Origin: Cognataquiflexum gelatinilyticum
Lineage (GTDB): Bacteria > Bacteroidota > Bacteroidia > Cytophagales > Cyclobacteriaceae
DNA length: 64,000 nucleotides
NCBI RefSeq assembly: GCF_024813435.1
Contig: NZ_JANAEZ010000004.1
Location: forward strand, 124,001-188,000
Direction of reading: 5' to 3'
Position 1 is the stretch's first letter. Each line of letters begins with the position of its first letter. Of the stretch, positions 26,192-34,879 are shown one piece after another. The notes below the pieces were generated by a model. That model was not told the origin of the DNA. It did not search any database and was given only the letters and a program-made list of their open reading frames with translations. The position numbers and the translations under genes are program-made.

Positions 26192-27789
26192 AACAAAATA
26201 TAAGTCCCCTATTCAAAGCTGCTTTTTTATTAATTCTGACATTTTTTCCGACTTTCTTGGCATTGGCCCAAGTACCACAAGTTCCTTCGGAGCTTAGATT
26301 TGCTGACCTTACTATCAAAATCAATGAACAGGCAAGGCGTGAAATACAAAGCGATGTAGATGCACTCTACCGCAATCCGACTTATTTTAAGGTCAAAGCG
26401 GAAAGGGTTAATCTTTACCTTCCGATAGTGGAGCGCGAATTAAGAAATGCCGGTGTGCCAACCGATTTCAAATACCTGGTCATTCAGGAAAGCAGCCTTA
26501 TTGCCGACGCCGTTTCTACATCCAATGCAGTCGGTTTTTGGCAATTCAAGCAAGGAACTGCAGAAGAAGTTGCACTTCGGGTAGATGGACAAATCGACGA
26601 AAGGAAAAACATAGTCGCATCCAGTCAGGGTGCTGCAAGGTATCTTAAAAAAAACAATGCCCCTTTTGATAATTGGATGTGCGCTTTGGTCGCCTATCAA
26701 ATGGGTCTTGGAGGTGCAAGGTCTTATTTTGGGACAACATACAACGGAAAGAAAACTGTAGAAGTAGACAGAAATTTTCATTGGTATTTCAAAAAATTTT
26801 TAGCCCACAAAATCGCATTCGAAGCCCCGACTGTCATGTTGGCAAGCAATAACGGTATTCTGGAAGAAGTACAGGTACAGGGACCAACATCCTTAAAAGC
26901 CTTGGCACCTCGGCTTGGTGTGACCGAGGATCACCTCAAAGAATATAACAAATGGACTGCAAAAGGAAATATCCCGGATGACAGACCTTATTCTGTGCTG
27001 TATATTAGAGAAAACACCCCAAGACCACGTCAGGCAGTTGCGCAAAGTCAACCGACGAATTTGCCTTCTATTCCCGTATCAACAGCTGAGGTTAAAAAAT
27101 CCGACTTCCCGAAAATCACTGGGGATGCTCAAAAGGCCACCCAACCTAATCAAATCAAGGTAAATAATATTGATGGTATAAAAGCAGCTTCAACTACAAC
27201 TTTGGATAATTTCAGTGAAAAAGTCGGGATCAAAGAAGCAAAGCTAAGACGTCTCAATGATTTGGATAAAACAGACAAAATAGAAGCAGGGCAGTACTAT
27301 TATACGAAACCAAAAAAGACCAAAGCCGATGCTGAAACCCATATAGTCCTTCCCGGAGAAACCCTTTGGTCCATTTCACAAATGTACGGAATCAAACTTT
27401 CGGCATTAAAATCCAAAAACAGAATCAATGATGAAAGAGAACTGAAAGCTGGGATGATCCTAAATCTCCGTGATTTCCGGCCTAGAGGTGAAGCTATTCC
27501 AACAGTCCCGGCGACTGAATACAGAAAAATCATTGCTAACCAGGGAAATAATTCAGTTCCTTCTAATTCCAATTCACAACAGCAAAACAGGTTTGAAAAT
27601 AATCCTCCTGTTTCTTCGCCTTCCAGTTCCCAACCCAACAAGAAAGTTACCCACACTGTTCAAGCAGGTGAGAATCTATTTAGAATAGGACAAAAGTATG
27701 GAGTCACCGTAGAAGAAATCAAGAAATGGAATAAGCTCCCAGATAATAATATTAAAGTTGGCCAAAAGCTTATTATCGATAAGCCTTAA
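26188..27789 (+). CDS. Membrane-bound lytic murein transglycosylase (MltD-like) with two LysM domains
   Basis: Cleaves the glycan strand of peptidoglycan to anhydro-muropeptides in the periplasm. The 533 residues start with a signal peptide (ending in FLALAQ). The SLT domain lies at about 70-205: FKYLVIQESSLIADAVSTSN with the catalytic glutamate in QES, AVGFWQFKQGTAEEV, and SQGAARYLKKNNAPFDNWMC. A linker rich in Ser, Pro, Gln and Asn separates it from two LysM repeats, one at about 388-430 (THIVLPGETLWSISQMYGI) and one at the C-terminus (THTVQAGENLFRIGQKYGV). A third weaker LysM-like segment sits near 225-275. ATGA overlap with the methyltransferase indicates translational coupling. Confidence 0.92.
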   Translation: MKQNISPLFKAAFLLILTFFPTFLALAQVPQVPSELRFADLTIKINEQARREIQSDVDALYRNPTYFKVKAERVNLYLPIVERELRNAGVPTDFKYLVIQESSLIADAVSTSNAVGFWQFKQGTAEEVALRVDGQIDERKNIVASSQGAARYLKKNNAPFDNWMCALVAYQMGLGGARSYFGTTYNGKKTVEVDRNFHWYFKKFLAHKIAFEAPTVMLASNNGILEEVQVQGPTSLKALAPRLGVTEDHLKEYNKWTAKGNIPDDRPYSVLYIRENTPRPRQAVAQSQPTNLPSIPVSTAEVKKSDFPKITGDAQKATQPNQIKVNNIDGIKAASTTTLDNFSEKVGIKEAKLRRLNDLDKTDKIEAGQYYYTKPKKTKADAETHIVLPGETLWSISQMYGIKLSALKSKNRINDERELKAGMILNLRDFRPRGEAIPTVPATEYRKIIANQGNNSVPSNSNSQQQNRFENNPPVSSPSSSQPNKKVTHTVQAGENLFRIGQKYGVTVEEIKKWNKLPDNNIKVGQKLIIDKP

Positions 27790-27814
27790 AGCCTTTACTT
27801 AAGTATTTTGACCC

Positions 27815-28804
27815 ATGGTGAAAAAATTTTCGATATTCTTTTTGTTATACTGCTGTTCAATTTGGGGGTTAAAAGCCCAAGATAGACTTCAGCTAGCAGA
27901 TACCCTGCTGATAGACGGAGACACAATTATCATGTTGGGCGACTCCATTATTTTCAAACAGGAGGTCAAGCCTGTTTATTGGAAAAAAGGGGGGAACTTC
28001 AACCTGAGTATTCAGCAGGTCAGCCTTTCTAACTGGAATGCGGGGGGATCGAGCAATCTTGCTTGGAATACGGCTTTGGTTTTGTTTGGGAATTATAAAA
28101 AAGACAAGATCATTTGGGATACCAAGCTGAATATCAATGTGGGCTTTAATAGGCAGGCGGGAAGAAGCTATCCTTCACGCAAAACAAATGATAATTTTAT
28201 TTTCATAACCAAATACGGTCGGGAACTGACTGAATCCTGGTTTTTGTCAACCCAGCTTGATGCCAGGACACAATTGCTTGAGGGCTTTAGATATTTTAGG
28301 CCATCAGGTGCAGAGTTGGATTCAAGGTCAAAACTATCGGACTTTCTAGCACCTGCATATATCCAATCCTCCACAGGTTTGAACTATAGGAGAGAATTCA
28401 AAAACAAAGACAGGATTTCCCTGATTGCCTCACCTTTTACAGGAAGATTTACTATCGTCATGGATGACTCATTGAGTAATGCCGGGGCTTTTGGAGTGGT
28501 TCCGGGAGAGTTGGTATTGCCTGAAGCAGGGCTGTCTTTTGGTTCTACCACAGACATTCAACTTTATGAAAATATTCGCTGGAGAGCAGATTTAAACCTT
28601 TTTACCAATTTCGAAAGTTTGGGAAATTTCGTAGTCAACCTCAATTCTGTTGTCTCCATGCGAGTGAATAAATTTATTACCACAAGGATAGAAACAATTC
28701 TGATTTATGATGAAAAGGTTTTTATCCAGCAGGATTCCGGACCTCCCAAGCAAGCGATTCAGCTCCAGAATATGTTCAATTTTGGAATAGGACTGGATTT
28801 CTAA
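27815..28804 (+). CDS. DUF3078 protein, outer-membrane-type beta protein
   Basis: A 329-residue exported protein. After a signal peptide (FLLYCCSIWGLKAQ) the DUF3078 signature appears: YWKKGGNFNLSIQQVSLSNW, NAGGSSNLAWNTAL and DTKLNINVGFNRQAG. Alternating hydrophobic strands run to a terminal phenylalanine (NMFNFGIGLDF), the usual end of an outer-membrane beta-barrel. The function of the family is not known to me. It is 25 bases after the transglycosylase and may be read with it, which would fit an envelope role. Its stop overlaps the stop of the convergent dnaX by four bases. Confidence 0.82.
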   Translation: MVKKFSIFFLLYCCSIWGLKAQDRLQLADTLLIDGDTIIMLGDSIIFKQEVKPVYWKKGGNFNLSIQQVSLSNWNAGGSSNLAWNTALVLFGNYKKDKIIWDTKLNINVGFNRQAGRSYPSRKTNDNFIFITKYGRELTESWFLSTQLDARTQLLEGFRYFRPSGAELDSRSKLSDFLAPAYIQSSTGLNYRREFKNKDRISLIASPFTGRFTIVMDDSLSNAGAFGVVPGELVLPEAGLSFGSTTDIQLYENIRWRADLNLFTNFESLGNFVVNLNSVVSMRVNKFITTRIETILIYDEKVFIQQDSGPPKQAIQLQNMFNFGIGLDF

Positions 28805-29388
28805 AAGTCTGTTTCCAAACCAAATCTTTGCTTCAAATCCTTCAATGCAGGCGATTTTTCAAGCAAATAGTTCAGCTTGTCTGTACTTGTATAGAGTTTC
28901 CTTTTACCATCATTTTCCTCCTCTTTGATAATCGCATCTAAATGAATGCTATAATTATTCAGCTTTCTCCTCAAGATTTGAAGAATATCAGGTTTGATTT
29001 TTTGAAAAATTCCTTCTTGAATTTCTCCATTGAGTTGAAAAATGATTGTTTCATTTTCTAACACCACAGGCTGCTTCAGAACTGTCATTTCAAGACTACG
29101 GTGTTGTGATTTGTAATCCTCAATGATTTCATTGATTTCAGATTTTAACTTGGCAAGGTCAAAAATCTCAGCGAGTTGTTCTGATGGTTTGGTTGGCTTT
29201 TCTTCTACATCTACTGTTACCATGGCCACTACTGTCGATTTTTGCTCAATAGCTACTTTGGCAGAACCAATACTCGTGGGAATGGATAGGGTTTTTTGGA
29301 CAGGAGTTTTCTTCGCTGCAAAAGTATTTGTTTCTTTAAAAAGTGGTGTTGCTGAATTTTTTAAGTTTTCCTGAGGGACCTCAATCAG
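28801..29388 (-). CDS. dnaX: DnaX tau-specific C-terminal part, read in the -1 frame after slippage
   Basis: Directly behind the A10 run the -1 frame is open without a stop from RLIEVPQENLKNSATPLF through MVTVDVEEKPTKPSEQ to the end at LKDLKQRFGLETDF, giving 196 residues. The low-complexity linker followed by the KLYTSTDKLNYLLEKSPALK block matches the C-terminal end of Bacteroidota tau subunits. An internal ATG at 29229 gives a 142-residue frame, but the open stretch upstream and the family match show that this is not an independent gene. Joined to the 5' part it makes a 576-residue tau, the normal full length. Tau holds the polymerase cores and the helicase together at the fork. Confidence 0.8.
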   Translation of the reverse strand: MIEVPQENLKNSATPLFKETNTFAAKKTPVQKTLSIPTSIGSAKVAIEQKSTVVAMVTVDVEEKPTKPSEQLAEIFDLAKLKSEINEIIEDYKSQHRSLEMTVLKQPVVLENETIIFQLNGEIQEGIFQKIKPDILQILRRKLNNYSIHLDAIIKEEENDGKRKLYTSTDKLNYLLEKSPALKDLKQRFGLETDF

Positions 29389-29410
29389 CCTTTTTTTTTT
29401 GAATCCTCCT
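29385..29410 (-). promoter_or_regulatory. Probable programmed -1 frameshift site in dnaX (A10 run with SD-like stimulator)
   Basis: Reading the minus strand: AGGAGG (29410-29405), ATTC, ten A (29400-29391), then GGC TGA. In frame 0 the codons are TCA AAA AAA AAA GGC TGA, so gamma ends in S-K-K-K-G. A one-base backward slip at A-AAA-AAA, or an RNA with one extra A, continues as AGG CTG ATT into the tau frame. The layout copies E. coli dnaX: an SD-like element upstream, a poly-A slippery site and a stop just after. A small hairpin (TTGAG/CTCAG) follows. An uncounted base in the homopolymer is the main alternative. Confidence 0.7.
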
Positions 29411-30530
29411 GTGCCAAAGCCGCCAAAGTAAGTGCTTGAGGCAATTTTGACATTTTCATCAATGCCAATTCAACATGCAACCTTTGATTCTTGCTCGCCT
29501 TATATTGAATATCGCATTGATTACAGATGTTTAACGCAGACAACAAGAATGAAACGCTTGCCTGCTGGGATTGCATCAAGTACCTGTCTCTTGCTGATTC
29601 GGAAACCTGAATGAGATCAACCGTCGCAGGATCCTTGCATACCATAAGGTCCCTCAAATGCTCCGAAAGACCCACAATGAAATTGTTCCCGTCAAATCCT
29701 TTTTTCAAAATCTCATCGAAAATCAGGAGCACATTTGATATACTTCCTGCAAGCAATGAATCTACAACCTTAAAATAATAATCGTAATCAAGAATATGGA
29801 GGTTGCTGATGGTTTCCAGATAAGTCAATCTGTTGCCTGATGAATAAGTCACAATCAAATCAAACATTGAAAGTGCATCCCTCAATGCCCCATCCGCTTT
29901 GGTTGCAATAAGTCTCAACGCCTCATCTTCAGCATCAATTTTTTCTTGCTCCGCGATATATTTGAGATGCAAAGCAATATCGTTGATAAGGATTCTGTTG
30001 AAGTCAAAAATCTGACATCGCGATAATATCGTAGGGATTACTTTGTGTTTTTCTGTAGTGGCTAGAATGAAAATAGCATACTTGGGTGGCTCTTCAAGTG
30101 TCTTCAGAAATGCATTGAACGCTGCATTGGAGAGCATGTGCACTTCATCTATGATATAAACCTTATATAATCCTTGCTGTGGGGCGTAGCGGACTTGTTC
30201 AACCAGGTTTCGGATATCATCTACAGAGTTGTTGGAGGCAGCATCCAGTTCATGGACGTTAAATGATGCATTGTTATTAAAGGCTAGGCAGGAATCACAT
30301 TGATTACAGGCTTCGAAATCTGAAGTCCTGTGTTGACAATTGATGGTTTTGGCAAGTATCCTTGCGCAGGTTGTCTTTCCTACACCTCTAGGTCCACAAA
30401 ATAGAAAAGCCTGGGCCAGATGGTTGTTTTTGATCGCATTTTTTAGCGTAGTCGTAATGTGCTGCTGTCCTACTACACTATTAAAATCGGAAGGCCTGTA
30501 TTTTCTGGCTGATACTACAAAATTTTCCAT
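29385..30530 (-). CDS. dnaX: DNA polymerase III subunit gamma/tau (zero frame gives gamma)
   Basis: Clamp-loader ATPase. The zero frame makes 381 residues. Walker A is CGPRGVGKTT (46-54), the zinc site uses Cys 65, 75, 78 and 81, Walker B/DExx is IIDEVHM (126-132), and the arginine-finger region TILSRCQIFDF follows near 168. The SRC motif and the clamp-loader collar helices (about 240-360) are complete, so this product is a full gamma; it then ends KKKG at the slippage site. The continuing reading frame for tau is annotated separately. No neighbour on the same strand is close; the convergent DUF3078 gene overlaps the tau stop. Confidence 0.95.
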   Translation of the reverse strand: MENFVVSARKYRPSDFNSVVGQQHITTTLKNAIKNNHLAQAFLFCGPRGVGKTTCARILAKTINCQHRTSDFEACNQCDSCLAFNNNASFNVHELDAASNNSVDDIRNLVEQVRYAPQQGLYKVYIIDEVHMLSNAAFNAFLKTLEEPPKYAIFILATTEKHKVIPTILSRCQIFDFNRILINDIALHLKYIAEQEKIDAEDEALRLIATKADGALRDALSMFDLIVTYSSGNRLTYLETISNLHILDYDYYFKVVDSLLAGSISNVLLIFDEILKKGFDGNNFIVGLSEHLRDLMVCKDPATVDLIQVSESARDRYLMQSQQASVSFLLSALNICNQCDIQYKASKNQRLHVELALMKMSKLPQALTLAALAQEDSKKKG

Positions 30531-30796
30531 CGCCGCAAGATATAAAATAATTGGAATTCAGAGCTTGACTGCCGAATTGTTATTTGAGGTTTTTTTTATA
30601 AAATATTCATTTTGTAGGGGTTAATTTTAGAATTGGAAAATTGAAAAATTACAAATTCCATTTTAGGCAGCTTTCTAGTTAATATTTACTTCTTATTCCA
30701 ATCACTAGGCCCAAATATCCTGAAGATCATTGTCATAGTTCTCGTTTCTTGATACCTTGTACTTAAAAAATTCCCTCCGTGGAACCATTTTTACAC

Positions 30797-30804
30797 TATA
30801 TTTG
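30797..30804 (+). promoter_or_regulatory. -7 promoter element of ssrA
   Basis: TATATTTG is an exact TAnnTTTG match, 20 bases before the mature 5' end of the tmRNA. This leaves a short leader for RNase P to remove. A matching upstream TTG box is not clear. Confidence 0.45.
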
Positions 30805-30823
30805 TCTCCCATTACAGAAAAAT

Positions 30824-31227
30824 GGGGCTGACCGGTTTTGACAGTAGGTGTAAGGACTGGGCTCGCATGCAGGCCGGAGTATGTACGGCCTTGAATAATT
30901 CATACGAACATAACTGGCGAAACTTCTTACGCCATGGCTGCATAATCTAACCCTTCGGGGACAAGATAACGCTTAAAGGGTTGAGCCTCGATAGATGCTC
31001 CCCGGCCACATCCCGCAACCCCCCGTCCTTTCGGGGTTGAATCTGGGGTGTCGAAATGATCGGACTAGTATCGGCAATGCTACTAAGCCGGTGCGAAATC
31101 TAAGTAGCTAAGCAGTGGATAGGTGTGTCATCCAGCAGTATACTGACGAAAACCCAACAGATGACTAAGCATGTAGACGGTACGGTGTTTCCCTATCTGG
31201 ACGCGGGTTCGAATCCCGCCAGCTCCA
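30824..31227 (+). ncRNA. ssrA: tmRNA (transfer-messenger RNA)
   Basis: Rescues stalled ribosomes and tags the nascent chain. The 5' end GGGGCTG (30824-30830) pairs with CAGCTCC (31220-31226) as the acceptor stem, with one G-U, and A31227 is the discriminator; CCA is not encoded. The T arm is recognisable as GCGGGTTCGAATCCCGC near the 3' end. The tag frame starts at GGC (30916) and reads GETSYAMAA, then TAA (30943-30945), with a second TAA six bases on. Ending in A-A suits ClpXP. Several pseudoknot stems follow, including the CCCCG/CGGGG hairpin near 31020-31036. About 404 bases is a normal length for this phylum. Confidence 0.96.
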
Positions 31228-31236
31228 CAAAAAATG

Positions 31237-31280
31237 AAGCCTTCCTCTGACCTCTTGTAAGGATTCGAGGAAGGCTTTTT
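31237..31280 (+). terminator. Terminator of ssrA
   Basis: AAGCCTTCCTC (31237-31247) pairs with GAGGAAGGCTT (31267-31277), followed by a T run, ten bases after the tmRNA 3' end. Confidence 0.9.
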
Positions 31281-31344
31281 GGATTATTCTCTGAACAACA
31301 AAGAAAATGAAAGTTTAAAAAATCACCCACTAAGGCTTATATTT

Positions 31345-31557
31345 TTAGAATAACAAGGCGCTTTTGATGCCCTGTGCCAATTTTGTGCTAAAGGAACTAT
31401 AAAGTTCCTTTTTCTGATCTTTTTGAATCGAAAGAAAAGAAGTCCTGTTGCGGATGACTTCCCAAGCATTGTCTTTTGCTTCTCTTTCACTGCCTGCCAA
31501 GGTCTGGATTTGGAACTCAATACCATTGATTTCCAATTTGATTACATACTTTACCAT
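31345..31557 (-). CDS. Small hypothetical protein
   Basis: A 70-residue frame from the ATG at 31557 (an in-frame TTG lies nine bases earlier). It reads MVKYVIKLEINGIEFQIQTL, then a charged helix EREAKDNAWEVIRNRTSF and a C-terminal helix. No signal peptide or membrane segment, and no family recognised. The regular strand-then-helix pattern and the codon use look like a real small protein, but length alone gives weak support. It stands alone between the ssrA terminator and the ABC transporter operon. Confidence 0.5.
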   Translation of the reverse strand: MVKYVIKLEINGIEFQIQTLAGSEREAKDNAWEVIRNRTSFLSIQKDQKKELYSSFSTKLAQGIKSALLF

Positions 31558-31788
31558 TTTTTCCAAATTTTAATTTAAAACCTAAAAACTTTTAATTCTT
31601 AATGACAGTCTTATGACTGTACCTTCAACTTGCGATTGATCTTGTAAAGCGTTATTGTTGATACAAATTACATTTTTATATATTTAAAAAACAAATTTTT
31701 GCTAAAAAATATTTAAATAAAAACGAAAAACCTGAAAAATAGCAGGATGTAACCTTATACCTAACCAAAAGAATGTCCCATAAAAGCC

Positions 31789-31831
31789 AAAAAAAAAAGG
31801 TTTGAGAAAGGGAAATTCCCTGTCTCAAACC
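31789..31831 (-). terminator. Terminator of the ABC transporter operon
   Basis: GGTTTGAGA (31799-31807) and TCTCAAACC (31823-31831) pair around an inner GGGAAATTCCC palindrome; on the minus strand ten T follow. It lies 24 bases after the ATPase stop. Confidence 0.9.
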
Positions 31832-31854
31832 CGAATCCCAAGCTCAATCTAATC

Positions 31855-32550
31855 TTAAACTCCGAAGTAGGTGTTTAATTCCTCCGACATGAGTGCTTTC
31901 TCATTGAGATCTTTGATTACTTTCCCTTTTTCCAACAGAACAATCCTGTCGCAGATTTCAGTCACATGGTTCAAATCATGGCTCGAAATCAAAAAAGTAA
32001 TTTTTGAATTTTCCTTGGACTGAAGAATCAGTTTCTTTAGTCTGTTTTGTGAACTCGGATCAAGATTTTCAAACGGTTCATCCAAAAGCACAACATCAGG
32101 ATGCCCCATCAAGGCAGCAGCGATGCCAACCTTTTTGAGGTTGCCTTTGGAAAGGTCACGGATGTATTTTTTCTTGCCTAGAATCTCATCATTAAAAAGC
32201 TCTTTAAAGTTTTCAAGATGAAGCTTCAAATCTTCTTCGGACAGCCTGTAAATCTTCCGCAAAGTCTCAAAATATTCATCCGGAGTCAGGTAAGACAACA
32301 ACATGTGTTCATCAAGATAGGCACCAACCCTGCTTTTCCAATCCTCGCTTTTGCTTACATCGTTGCCTTCAATGGTTACTTTTCCGGCTGATGCACGGAC
32401 AAGGTCAAGCATAATTCGAAAAAGTGTTGTTTTGCCTGCACCATTGTTTCCAACCAACCCAAAACATTCTGATTTGGGAATTTCCAATGCTTCTACATCA
32501 AGCACTACTGCTTCTTTGTATTGTTTTTTAAGTCCTTCTACCTTGATCAT
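31855..32550 (-). CDS. ABC transporter ATP-binding protein
   Basis: A 231-residue ATPase of the export type (CcmA/YhaQ-like). Walker A is GLVGNNGAGKTTLFRIM, the Q-loop region follows with GAYLDEHMLLSYLTPDEYFE, the signature is LSKGNLKKVGIAAALMG (an LSKGN variant of LSGGQ, usual for this subgroup), Walker B is VVLLDEPFENLDPSS, and the switch histidine is in LISSHDLNHV. It overlaps the upstream permease gene by four bases (translational coupling). The pair forms a complete half-size exporter; the cargo is unknown. Confidence 0.93.
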   Translation of the reverse strand: MIKVEGLKKQYKEAVVLDVEALEIPKSECFGLVGNNGAGKTTLFRIMLDLVRASAGKVTIEGNDVSKSEDWKSRVGAYLDEHMLLSYLTPDEYFETLRKIYRLSEEDLKLHLENFKELFNDEILGKKKYIRDLSKGNLKKVGIAAALMGHPDVVLLDEPFENLDPSSQNRLKKLILQSKENSKITFLISSHDLNHVTEICDRIVLLEKGKVIKDLNEKALMSEELNTYFGV

Positions 32551-34034
32551 AATTCTTGTCTGAATGAAGATGATATTTCGTATCTGTTTTGTAAAACTTT
32601 ATCAATTGAAATCTTGGATAAATATGGAAATGCCAAAATCCCGGCTATTCCGACTATCCCTAATGCCAATAAGCCCGCATATTGACTGACCAAAAGCGCA
32701 AAGGGAAGGTAAATGACATAAGGAGCCCCAATCATCGGGATGATCATCAGGAATTGGGCAATGCCAACGCCTTCATAATTGAACATCGCACCTTTATTGA
32801 GGTCCATTGGTTTTGGTTTCCAAAGGGAAAGGTAAATCACCAAATGCATGATGACTCCCATATTGAAAAGGAATGTGGCCACATGAATCAACAAAATGTC
32901 CCAACCAAAATAAACATATGGCACAGAAGCCAATAGGCAAAGGCAGGAGGTCACAGCAAACAAAAGATATTTGCCTTTAACAAGTGCCTCAACTCCTGTT
33001 CTTTTTTGGAGGAAAAAATCAAAATTGGCTGAATTCCAACTTAGGAATAGCTGCCCATACTGAAGCATAAAGATCCCTGTGATAAATGAACCTACAAATA
33101 CAAACATGTGGCTAAAACCCGTCTCGGATTTGTATGCAGGATTGGTATAGAAAATCAGCCCGTAAAGCAGAAAAAATCCCGCCAACATCAGGTAAGTCCG
33201 GCTTTTTTTATGTCTGATGATCAGCTTCCACTCGAGGTTTGCCAATTCGCCGGCAAGTCCAAATCTCGAAAATATTCCTAAATCCTGATTGACAAAGCGG
33301 ACATTCTCCTCTTGAGTGAGATCTTCTAAATAGGCGTTATTAAAATAATAAGCATAGGCCAACCTGTATGTAACCAAAAACACCACCCCAAGCACCGCCA
33401 CCGGAATCGGGGTAGTCAACGACCAATCAAATATCGGTTTGATCAGACTTCCCAGATTGTACCATCCGTAATAGGTAGAACCCGCACCGATCAATAACAA
33501 CGCGAAAACCGCCCCGATCCCGATTAGGCTATCTTCAAATTTTTGCTTGAACCACAACATCAGCCAATGCAGCGACCAACTTGTAAACAGGATACAAAAC
33601 AGCCAAGACCAAGCTGCACCAGCCCCAAACCTCGGAGCAACTTCCTGAATTGCAAAAGGAGTAAATAACAAAGGTGTGATCAAAGTCAAAGGTGACACGA
33701 ATGACCTTCCCAAGAGGAAATGGATAATGTTACTCTTCTTGATTGGGAGATGAAGAAACCGTTCCAATTCAATGACAGGTAGCTTTTGTACAAAGTACCT
33801 GTACATAAATTCGAAAAGGAAAAAGTAAACCAACGCTCCACTCAATGTCGCATATGCATCGGAACTTTCGAAACCTTTCTCTATGATCGGCTTCAGGAAT
33901 AGCCCGAGCATTACTACATAGGAAAGAAGCAAAAGAGCCATAAATGCCAAAAATATAGCCACCAAGGCACTTTTGGCAAATGACGTGGACCGGATGGTTT
34001 TCAATAACTCCAAACGGATCAGTTCTAAAACCAT
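32547..34034 (-). CDS. DUF5687 family membrane protein, ABC transporter permease
   Basis: A 495-residue inner-membrane protein with about 11-12 hydrophobic helices in two groups, split by a cytosolic part around residues 235-290 (LAYAYYFNNAYLEDLTQEEN). The N-terminus LIRLELLKTIRSTSFAKSAL and the family-typical LERFLHLPIKKSNIIHFLLG match DUF5687 proteins, which are Bacteroidota ABC permeases. It is cotranscribed with the ATPase that overlaps its stop. Substrate not identifiable. It is divergent from the nitroreductase gene at 34137. Confidence 0.82.
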   Translation of the reverse strand: MVLELIRLELLKTIRSTSFAKSALVAIFLAFMALLLLSYVVMLGLFLKPIIEKGFESSDAYATLSGALVYFFLFEFMYRYFVQKLPVIELERFLHLPIKKSNIIHFLLGRSFVSPLTLITPLLFTPFAIQEVAPRFGAGAAWSWLFCILFTSWSLHWLMLWFKQKFEDSLIGIGAVFALLLIGAGSTYYGWYNLGSLIKPIFDWSLTTPIPVAVLGVVFLVTYRLAYAYYFNNAYLEDLTQEENVRFVNQDLGIFSRFGLAGELANLEWKLIIRHKKSRTYLMLAGFFLLYGLIFYTNPAYKSETGFSHMFVFVGSFITGIFMLQYGQLFLSWNSANFDFFLQKRTGVEALVKGKYLLFAVTSCLCLLASVPYVYFGWDILLIHVATFLFNMGVIMHLVIYLSLWKPKPMDLNKGAMFNYEGVGIAQFLMIIPMIGAPYVIYLPFALLVSQYAGLLALGIVGIAGILAFPYLSKISIDKVLQNRYEISSSFRQEL

Positions 34035-34136
34035 AATGGATTGAATAAGGGTTAAAAGATAAATAAATGTAATTTTGGTTTTGAATATAGGTAAAAGTAA
34101 CCAAGCCTATAAACCAACCAAAATTTAATTGACCAA

Positions 34137-34868
34137 ATGAGGGAAAATATACAGGAAATAGGATTTTTCGATATAGTACAAGGAAGAAGGTCAGTCAGGA
34201 TTTTTGACCAAGTGACACTTTTTGACCACCAAATTGTACAGAAATGCCTTGAAGCAGCCACACTTGCACCCAACAGTTCCAATATGCAGCTGTGGGAATT
34301 TTATAGAATTCCTGAAACTTCCATGCTCAAAGATCCCATTTCCCGACTCTGCATGAATCAAAAAGCGGCTACTACAGCGCGAGAACTAGTAGTCATCGTA
34401 ACCCGAAGAGACAAATGGAAAAGCAGGGCTGCGGCCAACCTTTCTTACATTAGGGAAACTTATAAAAACTCCCCCGGCAAAAAACAAAAGCAGGCCGAAG
34501 CCTATTATGGGAATCTCATCCCAAAGTTATACTCAAAATACCCTTTGTGGTCGCTGACCAAACAAATCATCGCTTGGTTTATGTCATTGAAAAGACCCAT
34601 GGTCAGGGAAGTAACCGAATCAGATGTACGGGTGTCTGTGCACAAAAGTGCAGCCTTGGCTGCCATGACATTCATGTACGCTATGAAGGCTGAAGGCTAT
34701 GACACTTGTCCTATGGAAGGCTTCGATTCGGTGCGGGTCAAAAAACTTTTGGATTTACCTAAATCAGCTGAAATAAATATGATCATAGGCTGTGGTAAAG
34801 GATTACCTGAAGGGGTTTATGGAAAGAGATTCAGGGTGGCAAATGATGAAGTGATTTTTGAAAAGTAA
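34137..34868 (+). CDS. Nitroreductase-family flavoprotein
   Basis: A 243-residue FMN-dependent oxidoreductase fold. The FMN-binding start is GRRSVRIFDQVTL, followed by the family motif CLEAATLAPNSSNMQLWEF (residues about 38-57). The C-terminal half has the conserved VHKSAALAAMTFMYAMKAEG and YDTCPMEGFDSVRVKKLLDL, ending IIGCGKGLPEGVYG. A central segment (about 100-150) is longer than in the smallest members. Such enzymes reduce quinones, nitro-compounds or other small molecules with NAD(P)H; the natural substrate is unknown. It ends 11 bases from the convergent rarA. Confidence 0.87.
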   Translation: MRENIQEIGFFDIVQGRRSVRIFDQVTLFDHQIVQKCLEAATLAPNSSNMQLWEFYRIPETSMLKDPISRLCMNQKAATTARELVVIVTRRDKWKSRAAANLSYIRETYKNSPGKKQKQAEAYYGNLIPKLYSKYPLWSLTKQIIAWFMSLKRPMVREVTESDVRVSVHKSAALAAMTFMYAMKAEGYDTCPMEGFDSVRVKKLLDLPKSAEINMIIGCGKGLPEGVYGKRFRVANDEVIFEK

Positions 34869-34879
34869 GCCAATTCTTT

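Noticed and set aside
28801..29229. Independent 142-residue gene behind dnaX
   Set aside because: Frame is open upstream to the A10 run and matches the tau C-terminus, so it is part of dnaX.
31016..31045. GC-rich hairpin near CCCCGTCCTTTCGGGG as a terminator
   Set aside because: It lies within the tmRNA and is one of its structural stems.
31323..31526. Alternative 67-residue frame overlapping the small hypothetical gene
   Set aside because: Same strand, other frame; residue make-up is less protein-like than the 70-residue frame kept.
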